This document shows positions 8,115-16,681 of a stretch of DNA of 64,000 bases, in pieces. The position numbers and the translations under genes were made by a program. This DNA comes from Pedobacter caeni (GTDB taxonomy: Bacteria; Bacteroidota; Bacteroidia; Sphingobacteriales; Sphingobacteriaceae). The stretch is from NCBI RefSeq assembly GCF_900129215.1, contig NZ_FQUQ01000007.1, positions 124,001 through 188,000 of the forward strand, given 5' to 3'. The stretch's first letter is position 1. Each line of letters opens with the position of its first letter. Under the pieces are notes generated by a model that saw only the letters and a list, made by a program, of their open reading frames with translations, had not been told where the DNA came from and did no database searches.

Positions 8115-9161
8115 CTATTCCTGTTCAGAAATTGTTTTAATTCTTTCCAATCTTTCGGATGCCATTGCGCTGGTTTCATATATTTTGATCAGCAATATGA
8201 AGTATGACAGTAGCAGCGGACCGAAGACCAGACCTAATATCCCAAATAAGGGTATACCAATAACTACGCCAATTACTGTTATAATGGGGTGAATGTTGCC
8301 AACTTTTTTCGCAATCATAAAACGAAGGACATTGTCGATATTGATAATGACCACAAAACCAAAAATCAACATGGCCCAGGCGGCAAAATTATTTCCATTG
8401 GCCATTTGCAGCAATGCTGCGGGAACAAAAATCACAGGAGGCCCCAGAACCGGGACAAAAGAAATAAAAGTGGTCATTACACCCCAAAACAAGGGATCGG
8501 AGTAACCAAGAACATAAAAGGATAAACTCACTAATCCACCTTGCACCACTGAGATCAGGCCCTGTCCAAGCACATTTGCATAAGTAGTATTTCGCATTTC
8601 TTCCGCAAAGCGATAAGCATTCTGTTCACGGAAGGGCGCATATTTTAATAAAGAGCGCTCGAATTTCTCTCTTTCCACCAACATAAAATACAGCAGAAAG
8701 TACATGATCAACAGCCCCAAAACGATATTAAAGGCACCCGAAATCAGGGAAGGAAAGAGTTCTGTAGCCCAGGTTCCTGCTTTTTTCAGCCCATCCTCTA
8801 CCAAGTTCTGGAAATCACTCCCGACCGGAACAAGGTGTTTCACTTTGAAAATCAGGTTCTTAAAATAGATATGATCGCTCTGCAGTTCAGCGATTTTTTC
8901 GATCACCATCGAGCTTAATGCGTAGAAAGGGAGGATAATGACCAGCACGGAGACAAATAAAAGCAGAAGAGCGGCAAGTCGTTTATTCCATTTTTGCTCT
9001 TCTGCCAGATATAAGAATGCCGGTCTCAAAATCGTATACAATACCAGGGTCCCTAAAATAGAACTAAAGATCCCCTGTAAGGAATAAGCGATTAAACACC
9101 CCAGAATGATGATGATCAGCAGGGTAATGTTATTCCTTTGTTTGTAGGTAAATAATGACAT
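8115..9161 (-). CDS. AI-2E family (PerM/TqsA-like) transporter
   Basis: A 348-residue membrane protein of the UPF0118 family. It has two paired N-terminal helices (about 10-30 and 30-50), a third at about 60-85, an extracytoplasmic domain, and then a bundle of four or five helices with the family's GxxxGxP-type loops (FVPVLGPPVIFVPA, GVVIGIPLFGILGLVFGPLL). Members include an autoinducer-2 exporter and sodium/proton antiporters, so the substrate is open. It starts six bases after the sigma-54 response regulator stop and is likely in the same transcript. Confidence 0.85.
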   Translation of the reverse strand: MSLFTYKQRNNITLLIIIILGCLIAYSLQGIFSSILGTLVLYTILRPAFLYLAEEQKWNKRLAALLLLFVSVLVIILPFYALSSMVIEKIAELQSDHIYFKNLIFKVKHLVPVGSDFQNLVEDGLKKAGTWATELFPSLISGAFNIVLGLLIMYFLLYFMLVEREKFERSLLKYAPFREQNAYRFAEEMRNTTYANVLGQGLISVVQGGLVSLSFYVLGYSDPLFWGVMTTFISFVPVLGPPVIFVPAALLQMANGNNFAAWAMLIFGFVVIINIDNVLRFMIAKKVGNIHPIITVIGVVIGIPLFGILGLVFGPLLLSYFILLIKIYETSAMASERLERIKTISEQE

Positions 9162-9167
9162 TGGCGC

Positions 9168-10568
9168 TTAGGTTTCCAGATTAATCGCCCTCATTTTATT
9201 ATACAGCGTTTTCCTGTCGATATTCAGGATTTTAGCCGCTTTGGTTTTATTAAAATTAACTTCTCTCAATACTTTCAGGATCGCTTCGTACTCTGCTTCC
9301 AGAGCCGCGTTTTTCAAGTCCCTGGGTTTCTCGGTACGCGAGATAGAACTTTCCATAGCGGAAGCTTTCGCATAAGTAGAGATCTCCAGAGGAAGGGCCT
9401 TTAATTGAATTTCCTGTGTTTCGGTGAGCAATGTTGCCCGCCTCACCACGTTCTTTAACTCCCTCACATTTCCAGGCCAGTTATAAGTCAGGAAACATTC
9501 TTCTACCTCTTCGGAGAAACCCTGAACATTTCTGCTCAGCTCATGATTGGCAACCTCCAGAAAAGTATTGGCAAAGACCATAATGTCACGTCCACGCTGA
9601 CTCAATGGCGGAAGTGCAATAGAGAATTCGTTAAAACGATGGTATAAATCTTCCCTGAACCTGCCTTTTTGAATGGCATTTGTCAGGTTTTCATTTGTGG
9701 CCACAATGATCCTTACATCCAGATCAATTTCTTTTGTGCTACCTATTCTCTTGATTTTACGTTCCTGTACTGTCCTCAATAAGGCCGCCTGGATTTCATA
9801 GGAAAGGTTTCCCACTTCATCCAGAAAGAGTGTTCCTCCATTGGCCATTTCAAAATGACCAATCTTGGTATAAAGAGCTCCTGTAAAGGATCCTTTTTCA
9901 TGTCCAAAGAATTCGCTGCCTGCAAGCTCTTTTGTTAAAGAACCGCAGTCCATCGCTACAAATGGATTGTTTTTTCTTGGGCTATTTAAGTGAATGGCCA
10001 TCGCAACAGATTCTTTTCCTGTTCCGCTTTCACCGGTCAGGATTACGCTGTATGCAGTTGGTGCCACCAACTGGATCTGCTTGAGCAGCTCTTTGGATGC
10101 CGTACTTTGTCCGGCAACGAAATTATCCGTCTGGTTATAAATCTGCTTGCTTCCCTTTTGTTTTGGTGCTTCAGCCGGCGTTTCAGCCCTATTCTCGTTT
10201 AAAGCGGTTTGGGTATCGATCGCCTTATTGATCGTATTTAATATTTCATCCGGATAGAGCGGCTTGGTGATATAGTCATAAGCCCCAAGCTTGATCAGTT
10301 CTACTGCCAGTTTAATATCAGAATAACCCGTTATGATAATAACACCGGTACCTGGATAGCTTTCCTTAATCTTGATTAGCATCTCCTTTCCGTCGGTATC
10401 CTCCAAACGATAGTCACACAACACCAGGTCGTAACTTTCCTTTGCCAGATATTCCATCGCGGAAACACCGCTTGTAGCTGTTGAGACACTAAATGAATTT
10501 CGGGTCAAAAATTTAGATAGTAATAAACCAATGTTTATTTCATCATCAACAATTAATATTTTTCTCAT
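9168..10568 (-). CDS. NtrC-type sigma-54-dependent response regulator
   Basis: A 466-residue transcription activator. The receiver domain (1-120) carries the phosphoacceptor Asp52 in LVLCDYRL. The AAA+ domain (about 155-390) has Walker A GESGTGKE, Walker B GTLFLDEVGN, a GSFTGA loop (canonical GAFTGA) for contacting sigma-54, and an arginine-finger region NWPGNVRELKN. The C-terminus is a Fis-type helix-turn-helix (KTKAAKILNIDRKTLYNKM). It opens promoters bound by sigma-54 polymerase after phosphorylation. No histidine kinase is adjacent, so its partner lies elsewhere. The downstream AI-2E family permease is probably co-transcribed. Confidence 0.93.
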   Translation of the reverse strand: MRKILIVDDEINIGLLLSKFLTRNSFSVSTATSGVSAMEYLAKESYDLVLCDYRLEDTDGKEMLIKIKESYPGTGVIIITGYSDIKLAVELIKLGAYDYITKPLYPDEILNTINKAIDTQTALNENRAETPAEAPKQKGSKQIYNQTDNFVAGQSTASKELLKQIQLVAPTAYSVILTGESGTGKESVAMAIHLNSPRKNNPFVAMDCGSLTKELAGSEFFGHEKGSFTGALYTKIGHFEMANGGTLFLDEVGNLSYEIQAALLRTVQERKIKRIGSTKEIDLDVRIIVATNENLTNAIQKGRFREDLYHRFNEFSIALPPLSQRGRDIMVFANTFLEVANHELSRNVQGFSEEVEECFLTYNWPGNVRELKNVVRRATLLTETQEIQLKALPLEISTYAKASAMESSISRTEKPRDLKNAALEAEYEAILKVLREVNFNKTKAAKILNIDRKTLYNKMRAINLET

Positions 10569-10691
10569 AGGGAAATAAAATAGTTTACTGCAAAATAATA
10601 GATAAATATAAATACATTTTTTAGTATGGGAAATATTTTCTACACTTTTAAATCATCTGGCCTATAAAAAGGTCAGTTTTTATTTATAACA

Positions 10692-10722
10692 AAAGCCCAT
10701 CGAACAGTGTTCAATGGGCTTT
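10692..10722 (-). terminator. Terminator after the crotonase gene
   Basis: AAAGCCCAT (10692-10700) pairs with ATGGGCTTT (10714-10722), with an inner GAAC/GTTC pairing. On the minus strand it lies about 20 bases after the stop at 10743 and is followed by TTTTGTT. Confidence 0.75.
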
Positions 10723-10742
10723 AAATACGGTATAAACAGGGC

Positions 10743-11525
10743 TTATTTACCCAAAAACGCAGGTTTCCTTTTTTCTAAAAAAGCAGTAGTACCTTCTTTA
10801 AAATCATTTGTATCAAAACACTTACCAAACTCTTCGATTTCTGTTTCGAATCCATTTTCATCAAAAACAAGCGAGGAGTTTACTGCTCTGATGGCACTGG
10901 CAATTGCCAATGGTGCGCGTAATTTTATTTTTGCCAGAATTTCTTCCACTTTAGACAAAAGCTCCGCTGCAGGAACAGTATAATTTACCAATCCTATTTT
11001 TTCGGCATGTGCTGCAGTAATCATATCTGCAGTAGTGATCATTTCAATTGCACGGCCTTTACCAACAAGCTGCGTTAATCGCTGTGTGCCTCCATAACCG
11101 GGTATTAAACCCAATGATACTTCAGGCAAGCCCAGTCTGGCGTTTTCTGATGCCACACGAATATGACAGGCCATAGCCAGTTCCAGACCACCACCTAAAG
11201 CAAATCCATTGATTGCGGCAATAACCGGCTTAGGGCAATTTTCGATGGCATCAAATACGGTATTTTGTCCGTTTCTGGCCAAAGCCTCCCCTTGCTCTCC
11301 ACTGTAGGCTGCAAATTCAGAAATGTCTGCCCCGGCAACAAAAGCTTTTTCTCCTGCTCCGGTCAGCAATACTGCCCGCACCTCATCACTACTGCTGGCA
11401 AAGGCAATCGCATCTGCCAACTCTGTTAATGTTTCTTTATTTAAAGCATTTAGCTTTTGCTCCCTGTTGATGGTTACATAAAGCACTTGTGCCCTTATTT
11501 CTGATAAGATATTCTGATATGCCAT
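10743..11525 (-). CDS. Enoyl-CoA hydratase/isomerase (crotonase) family protein
   Basis: A 260-residue cytoplasmic enzyme with the crotonase oxyanion-hole segments (AGADISEFA and FALGGGLELAMACHI). Both glutamates of classical enoyl-CoA hydratases are present, in GGGLELAM and in LPEVSLGLIPGYGG. It should hydrate 2-enoyl-CoA to 3-hydroxyacyl-CoA. It starts three bases after a stand-alone cobalamin-binding protein, so the pair is an operon. The context suggests acyl-CoA metabolism (fatty acid, branched-chain amino acid or ethylmalonyl-type reactions), but the substrate cannot be fixed from sequence. Confidence 0.88.
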   Translation of the reverse strand: MAYQNILSEIRAQVLYVTINREQKLNALNKETLTELADAIAFASSSDEVRAVLLTGAGEKAFVAGADISEFAAYSGEQGEALARNGQNTVFDAIENCPKPVIAAINGFALGGGLELAMACHIRVASENARLGLPEVSLGLIPGYGGTQRLTQLVGKGRAIEMITTADMITAAHAEKIGLVNYTVPAAELLSKVEEILAKIKLRAPLAIASAIRAVNSSLVFDENGFETEIEEFGKCFDTNDFKEGTTAFLEKRKPAFLGK

Positions 11526-11528
11526 AAT

Positions 11529-11948
11529 CTAAAAATTTCTGTTTTCGACTACCCAGCCTTTGATATAGTTTACGATGGTTTCCATGGTGGTACCTGGTGC
11601 AAACAATTCACCCACTCCAATATCCTTGAGCTTCTGCATATCGCTTTCCGGGATGATTCCACCACCAGTGAGTAATACATCTTTGACTTGTTTCTGCCTC
11701 ATGATGTCCACTATTTTAGGAAAGACGGTCATGTGAGCCCCGGATAAAATAGATATCCCAATCGCATCGACATCTTCCTGTAAGGCCGTGTTTACCACCA
11801 TCTCCGGAGTCTGACGCAAGCCGGTATAAATCACCTCCATTCCTGCATCTCTCAGTGAGGTTGCTATTACTTTAGCCCCTCTGTCGTGCCCATCCAATCC
11901 AACTTTAGCCACTAAAACCCTAATGGGCCTGTTTAATGTCTTGCTCAT
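11529..11948 (-). CDS. Stand-alone cobalamin (B12)-binding domain protein, mutase C-terminal type
   Basis: All 139 residues form one B12-binding domain like the C-terminal part of methylmalonyl-CoA mutase. The base-off ligand motif DxHxxG is intact (DGHDRG, with the cobalt-coordinating His), followed by ISILSGAHMT and LLTGGGIIP. Separate small subunits of this kind pair with a large TIM-barrel subunit in isobutyryl- or ethylmalonyl-CoA-type mutases; no such subunit is in the window. It is co-transcribed with a crotonase and divergent from glnS, with about 80 bases between the start codons. Confidence 0.88.
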   Translation of the reverse strand: MSKTLNRPIRVLVAKVGLDGHDRGAKVIATSLRDAGMEVIYTGLRQTPEMVVNTALQEDVDAIGISILSGAHMTVFPKIVDIMRQKQVKDVLLTGGGIIPESDMQKLKDIGVGELFAPGTTMETIVNYIKGWVVENRNF

Positions 11949-11999
11949 AAAATATACGAATAGTAGGCTGTAAATGTAAGTAAATTAGCGCTTTTATGT

Positions 12000-12007
12000 T
12001 AACTTTG
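12000..12007 (+). promoter_or_regulatory. Possible -7 element of glnS
   Basis: TAACTTTG matches TAnnTTTG and lies 21 bases before the ATG at 12029. A clear -33 TTG is not present at 17-23 bases. It supports the 12029 start over the in-frame ATG at 11996, which would be upstream of the transcript. Confidence 0.4.
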
Positions 12008-12028
12008 AAGACTAAATTTACAGTTTTT

Positions 12029-13690
12029 ATGAGTGAGGAAAGATCATTGAACTTTATTGAGGAGATCATTGAGAACGATTTAAGCAGCGGAAAATATGAA
12101 ACGTTAATTACCCGTTTCCCGCCTGAACCCAATGGATATTTGCACATCGGACATGCGAAGGCCATCTGCCTGAACTTTGGTCTGACCAAAAAATATGGTG
12201 GCTATACGAACCTTAGGTTTGATGACACCAACCCGATAACAGAGAAAACCGAATACGTAGACAGCCAGCAGGAAGACATTAAGTGGCTTGGCTTCGAATG
12301 GAAAAATGAGCTTTATACCTCAGATTACTTCGATACTTTATACGATTTTGCCGTTAAACTGATCGAAAAAGGCCTCGCTTATGTAGATGACAGCAGTGCT
12401 GAAGAAATTGCAGCATTGAAAGGTACGCCTACTGAAGCAGGAAAAGACAGCCCATACCGTTCCCGCAGCATTGCAGAAAATCTGGACCTTTTTGCCCGCA
12501 TGAAAGCAGGCGAATTTGCCGATGGCACCCGTATTTTAAGGGCTAAAGCGGATATGTCCAGTCCGAATATGATCATGCGCGATCCGATTATTTATCGCAT
12601 CAAACATGCAGAACATCACCGCACAGGAAACAAATGGTGCATCTATCCGATGTATGACTTTGCACACGGACAAAGTGATAGCCTGGAAACGATTACCCAT
12701 TCCATTTGTACCCTGGAATATGTGTCTCACCGGGAATTATACGACTGGTTTATCGAACACCTGGAAATTTTCCCTTCCAAACAATATGAATTTGCCCGTT
12801 TAAACCTTTCTTATACTGTAATGAGCAAAAGAAAGTTGCTGCAACTGGTAAATGAAGGTGTGGTAAGCGGATGGGATGATCCCCGCATGCCTACCATCAG
12901 CGGTTTAAGAAGAAGAGGATATACTCCGGAAAGCATCCGTGAATTCTGCGAAAGAATCGGGATTGCAAAAAGAGAAAACCTGATTGAACTTAGTTTGCTG
13001 GAATTCTGTGTTCGTGAACACCTGAATAAAACAGCGAATAGGGTAATGGCCGTATTGGATCCGATTAAGCTGATCATCAGCAATTATCCGGAAGGACAGG
13101 AAGAAATTCTTCATGGAGAAAATAATCCTGAAGCAGAAGATAAAGGCGGAATCAGAGCAATTCCTTTCAGCAATGAATTGTGGATTGAACGCGAAGATTT
13201 CATGGAAGAGCCTGCAAAAAAATGGTTCAGATTAGCTCCTGGTGCTACCGTAAGACTGAAACATGCTTATATCGTGAAATGTGAAGACTTCCGTAAAGAT
13301 GCAGAAGGAAATGTGACTGAAGTTCATTGTACCTATATCCCTGAATCTAAAAGCGGTGAAGATACCAGTGGCATCAATGTCAAAGGAACCATTCATTGGG
13401 TAAGTACGAAACATGCGAAAAGCGCAGAGATCAGAACCTACGACCGTCTGTTTACAGTAGAATCTCCGGATGCTGAAGAAGGGGACTTTAAAGATTATCT
13501 GAATCCAAATAGCGTTGACATCATTAAACAAGCTTATATAGAGCCTTATTTAGCAAACGCAGATGTCGATTCCAGGTATCAGTTTATTAGAAAGGGATAC
13601 TATTGTGTAGATAAGGATTCTACTCCTGAACATCTGGTATTTAACCGTACAGTCGGGCTGAAAGATGCCTGGGCAAAAGGAAATAAATAA
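12029..13690 (+). CDS. glnS: Glutamine--tRNA ligase
   Basis: A 553-residue class I synthetase with the HIGH motif in GYLHIGHAKAI, the KMSKS-like VMSKRKL, and the glutaminyl-type catalytic-domain segment RFDDTNP. C-terminal anticodon-binding beta-barrels follow. It forms Gln-tRNA-Gln directly, so the organism should not depend on the GatCAB route for glutamine. The start at 12029 (MSEERSLNFIEEII) is preferred on family alignment and promoter position. It ends against the convergent amidase gene with a strong shared terminator. Confidence 0.96.
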   Translation: MSEERSLNFIEEIIENDLSSGKYETLITRFPPEPNGYLHIGHAKAICLNFGLTKKYGGYTNLRFDDTNPITEKTEYVDSQQEDIKWLGFEWKNELYTSDYFDTLYDFAVKLIEKGLAYVDDSSAEEIAALKGTPTEAGKDSPYRSRSIAENLDLFARMKAGEFADGTRILRAKADMSSPNMIMRDPIIYRIKHAEHHRTGNKWCIYPMYDFAHGQSDSLETITHSICTLEYVSHRELYDWFIEHLEIFPSKQYEFARLNLSYTVMSKRKLLQLVNEGVVSGWDDPRMPTISGLRRRGYTPESIREFCERIGIAKRENLIELSLLEFCVREHLNKTANRVMAVLDPIKLIISNYPEGQEEILHGENNPEAEDKGGIRAIPFSNELWIEREDFMEEPAKKWFRLAPGATVRLKHAYIVKCEDFRKDAEGNVTEVHCTYIPESKSGEDTSGINVKGTIHWVSTKHAKSAEIRTYDRLFTVESPDAEEGDFKDYLNPNSVDIIKQAYIEPYLANADVDSRYQFIRKGYYCVDKDSTPEHLVFNRTVGLKDAWAKGNK

Positions 13691-13713
13691 ATTGCTGGAG
13701 TATTTATAAAATT

Positions 13714-13751
13714 AAAAGACCTGATCAGTATAGGTACTGATCAGGTCTTTT
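13714..13751. terminator. Bidirectional terminator between glnS and the amidase gene
   Basis: A perfect 17-bp stem: AAAAGACCTGATCAGTA (13714-13730) and TACTGATCAGGTCTTTT (13735-13751) with the loop TAGG. A and T runs flank both sides, and it lies between convergent genes. Confidence 0.92.
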
Positions 13752-13771
13752 AATTTAAACGAATCAGAAGA

Positions 13772-14605
13772 TTACAGGTATTTCGTATATAAATTATATA
13801 AGATCAGCTTGTCTGTTGGTGTGAGTACCGGAGAGATATCGGTTTGCACAAAATGAATCTTAAAAGCAACCGTTGCTGAAGCAAGGTTACTCACATCATA
13901 CCCCATCACCCTTAGTGCGAGCTCTGCATTAAAATCTACAGGGGGCATTTTCAGCACATCATCATACCATAAGCCAAATCCTTTTTTAGCTAAAACCTTC
14001 CATGGGAAGTTCAAGGGATCGATTTTTCGTCGTGGCGCAATATCTGAATGACCGATAAAATTGGCAGTAGGGATGTTATATCTTTTCTTCAGCGCCCCCA
14101 GGAGCTCTACCAAACTTCTCAGCTGAGCATCTGCAAAGGGTTCTTTTCCATTATTATCCAGTTCAATTCCTATAGAAGAGGAGTTTAAATCCGAGTCATT
14201 GCCCCATTTTCCAACACCTGCATGATTTGCCCTTAAATAGTCGTTTACCATCTGTACCACTTTTCCATCTCTTCCAACCACATAATGTGCACTCACTCCG
14301 GCCTTCTTATTGATAAAAGTTTTTACGGTTTGGTTCAACGAATCCTGCGCAGTATGGTGTATGATGACAAAATTAGGTCTGCGGATCCCAAAGTTAACAG
14401 AACCGATCCAGGACTGAACAGAAGGGTCTAAGGTGGCGACGGTCTGGTTGACCGGAGGCGTAGCCTTTACCATTTCTGCAAAGCCACTGGCCTGATCTTT
14501 ATATATTTTATTCGTCGCTGCATATTTACCCGAGGAGCATGCCGCCAGCATGAACACCGAGAAAATAAACACGCCAGCTCTTTTAAATTTGCGGGGTTGT
14601 ATCAT
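13772..14605 (-). CDS. N-acetylmuramoyl-L-alanine amidase, lipoprotein (Amidase_2)
   Basis: A 277-residue cell-wall hydrolase or recycling enzyme that cuts the lactyl-alanine amide of peptidoglycan. The start at 14605 (MIQPRKFKRAG) gives a lipoprotein signal ending LAAC (about residue 23), so it should be membrane-anchored. The Amidase_2 zinc site is visible: IIHHTAQDSLNQT (first His), HAGVGKWG, and FIGHSDIAPRRKIDP (last His, followed by the D-P-G-like segment). It also has SAHYVVGRDGKVVQMV. It is divergent from the M49-type lipoprotein gene, about 140 bases apart. Confidence 0.9.
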   Translation of the reverse strand: MIQPRKFKRAGVFIFSVFMLAACSSGKYAATNKIYKDQASGFAEMVKATPPVNQTVATLDPSVQSWIGSVNFGIRRPNFVIIHHTAQDSLNQTVKTFINKKAGVSAHYVVGRDGKVVQMVNDYLRANHAGVGKWGNDSDLNSSSIGIELDNNGKEPFADAQLRSLVELLGALKKRYNIPTANFIGHSDIAPRRKIDPLNFPWKVLAKKGFGLWYDDVLKMPPVDFNAELALRVMGYDVSNLASATVAFKIHFVQTDISPVLTPTDKLILYNLYTKYL

Positions 14606-14710
14606 AATCGAAGTTATAGAAGTGGTGAAATTACTATTTTTTACTAATTTAGTTGCCATCTTATTATCAGATCAATAAAAGGAGAGCGACGAAAATGTCT
14701 GTATTTGATG

Positions 14711-14718
14711 TAGCTTTG
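14711..14718 (+). promoter_or_regulatory. Possible -7 element of the M49-type peptidase gene
   Basis: TAGCTTTG matches TAnnTTTG and ends 25 bases before the ATG at 14744. No -33 TTG lies at the expected distance. Confidence 0.35.
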
Positions 14719-14743
14719 CTTCGATAAAAAACAAAAAATCAAT

Positions 14744-16426
14744 ATGAAAAACTTAAGCAAATTAACGCTTATTATTGCCGGATGTGCCCTTGTGACAGGA
14801 ATTTCTTCCTGCAGCAATCCCCAGGGAAACACCACAACCTCAACTAAAGAAATCAATTCCAACGAAGATAGCTTACAACGCTATGTAAATGACCGGATTG
14901 CGATTTACGAAAAAGTGAAGTTAAGCACCAACTTAAACGAACTATCAGCAAATGAACGTAAGATTTTGCCTTTATTGATCCAGGCCGCCCAAATCATGGA
15001 CGAGCTATTCTGGAAACAGGCATACCCTCAGCGTGACAGCTTATTAAGTACCATAAAAGATGAAAAAACAAAAGCTTTTGTATGGATCAATTATGGCCCA
15101 TGGGATCGCTTAAACGGAGATAAACCATTTATTGCAGGGATTGGTGCTAAGCCGGATGCGGCCAGCTTCTACCCTGCAGGAATGACGAAAGCAGAGCTGG
15201 AGAAATCAGATGTAAAAGACAAACTCGGTCAATATTCAGTGGTAAAAAAAGACAGTACCGGAAAACTAACCTCTATTCCTTACCATGTATTATATGCTTC
15301 AGAGCTGCAAAATGCCTCAGCTTTGCTTAAACAGGCAGCATTACTTGCAGAAGATGCCGGTTTTAAAAAATACCTGAACCTACGTGCAGATGCGTTGGTT
15401 TCTGATGATTATACCGCCAGCGACTATGCCTGGTTAGATATGAAAACGAACAATCTGGACATCATCATCGGCCCGATTGAAAATTATGAAGATAAATTGT
15501 TCAATGCCAGGGCTTCTTATGAGGCTTATGTATTGGTAAAGGATAAGGTATGGAGCAAACGTCTTGCAAAATATGTGAGCATGTTGCCTCAATTGCAGGA
15601 AGGACTTCCTGTAGATGCGAAGTACAAAAAAGAAAAGCCAGGAACAGACTCGGAATTAAATGCTTATGATGTGGTTTATTATGCCGGAGATTGTAATGCC
15701 GGGTCAAAAACCATCGCTGTAAACCTGCCCAATGATGAGATCATTCAACAAAAGAAAGGAACAAGACGTTCGCAATTGAAAAATGCCATGAAGGCAAAGT
15801 TTGATAAAATCCTTGTTCCCATCGCGAAAGAACTGATCGATAAAGACCAACAGCAGTACATTAATTTCGATGCCTTCTTCTCCAATGTGATGTTCCATGA
15901 AGTTGCCCACGGATTGGGAATCAAAAAAACAATTACAGGAAAAGGTTTTGTAAAAGAGGCTTTGCAAGAACAATATTCATGGCTGGAAGAAGGTAAAGCA
16001 GATGTTCTGGGCCTGTATATGGTGACCGGATTACTTAAAAAAGGAGAACTGGAAGGCGACATCAAGGCTTTTTATACGACTTACATGGCTGGAATCCTTC
16101 GTTCAGTAAGGTTTGGTGCCGCAAGTGCCCACGGAAAAGCCAATATGCAATGCTTCAACTTCTTTAAAGAAAACGGAGCGTTCATCCGCAATGAAAACGG
16201 AACCTATAAAGTAGATTTTACCAAATTTGAAACAGCAATGAACAAGCTGGGTAAATTAATCATTACCCTTCAGGGTAACGGCGATAAAGCTGCAGTAGAG
16301 AAAACGCAAAAAGAAAAAGCGATCATCACCGCCGAGCTTCAAAAAGATTTAGACCGCCTGACTCAAAAAGGCATTCCTGTAGATGTGATCTTTGAACAGG
16401 GAGTAGACGTTCTTGGCGTAAAATAA
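14744..16426 (+). CDS. Dipeptidyl-peptidase III-like (M49 family) zinc peptidase, lipoprotein
   Basis: A 560-residue protein with a lipoprotein signal (lipobox ISSC, Cys23). The zinc site is HEVAH at residues 385-389, with the downstream glutamate motif EEGKAD at 415-420. This corresponds to the M49 pair HEXXGH...EECRAE, but the first motif is the five-residue HEXXH form instead of the six-residue form. M49 enzymes release dipeptides from the N-terminus of short peptides. Here the enzyme should sit on a membrane facing the periplasm. A terminator follows. Some Bacteroidota homologues are annotated only as zinc hydrolases, so the exact activity is inferred. Confidence 0.78.
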   Translation: MKNLSKLTLIIAGCALVTGISSCSNPQGNTTTSTKEINSNEDSLQRYVNDRIAIYEKVKLSTNLNELSANERKILPLLIQAAQIMDELFWKQAYPQRDSLLSTIKDEKTKAFVWINYGPWDRLNGDKPFIAGIGAKPDAASFYPAGMTKAELEKSDVKDKLGQYSVVKKDSTGKLTSIPYHVLYASELQNASALLKQAALLAEDAGFKKYLNLRADALVSDDYTASDYAWLDMKTNNLDIIIGPIENYEDKLFNARASYEAYVLVKDKVWSKRLAKYVSMLPQLQEGLPVDAKYKKEKPGTDSELNAYDVVYYAGDCNAGSKTIAVNLPNDEIIQQKKGTRRSQLKNAMKAKFDKILVPIAKELIDKDQQQYINFDAFFSNVMFHEVAHGLGIKKTITGKGFVKEALQEQYSWLEEGKADVLGLYMVTGLLKKGELEGDIKAFYTTYMAGILRSVRFGAASAHGKANMQCFNFFKENGAFIRNENGTYKVDFTKFETAMNKLGKLIITLQGNGDKAAVEKTQKEKAIITAELQKDLDRLTQKGIPVDVIFEQGVDVLGVK

Positions 16427-16442
16427 TCCAGCAATCAAAATA

Positions 16443-16490
16443 AAAAAAAAGGCCTTCAGCATAGCAATATGCTTTAAAGGCCTTTTTTTT
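16443..16490 (+). terminator. Terminator after the M49-type peptidase gene
   Basis: AAAGGCCTT and AAGGCCTTT arms, with an inner GCATA/TATGC pairing, are followed by a run of eight T residues about 60 bases after the stop codon. Confidence 0.85.
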
Positions 16491-16681
16491 ATCTGCTGTT
16501 TTTATGCGAAAAATGTAGAAAAACTCAAAAACCTGTAACCTTTAACGGGTCTTATCGTCTTATATCCAGAAGTAACAGGAAAACATCCGTTTTCAAACAG
16601 CCCTGATTTTTCTTCATTCAATGGAGTGTAATTTTACGCTATTGGGATTTTCTTGCGCTTCTTTTAACCGGACCAGAACTC

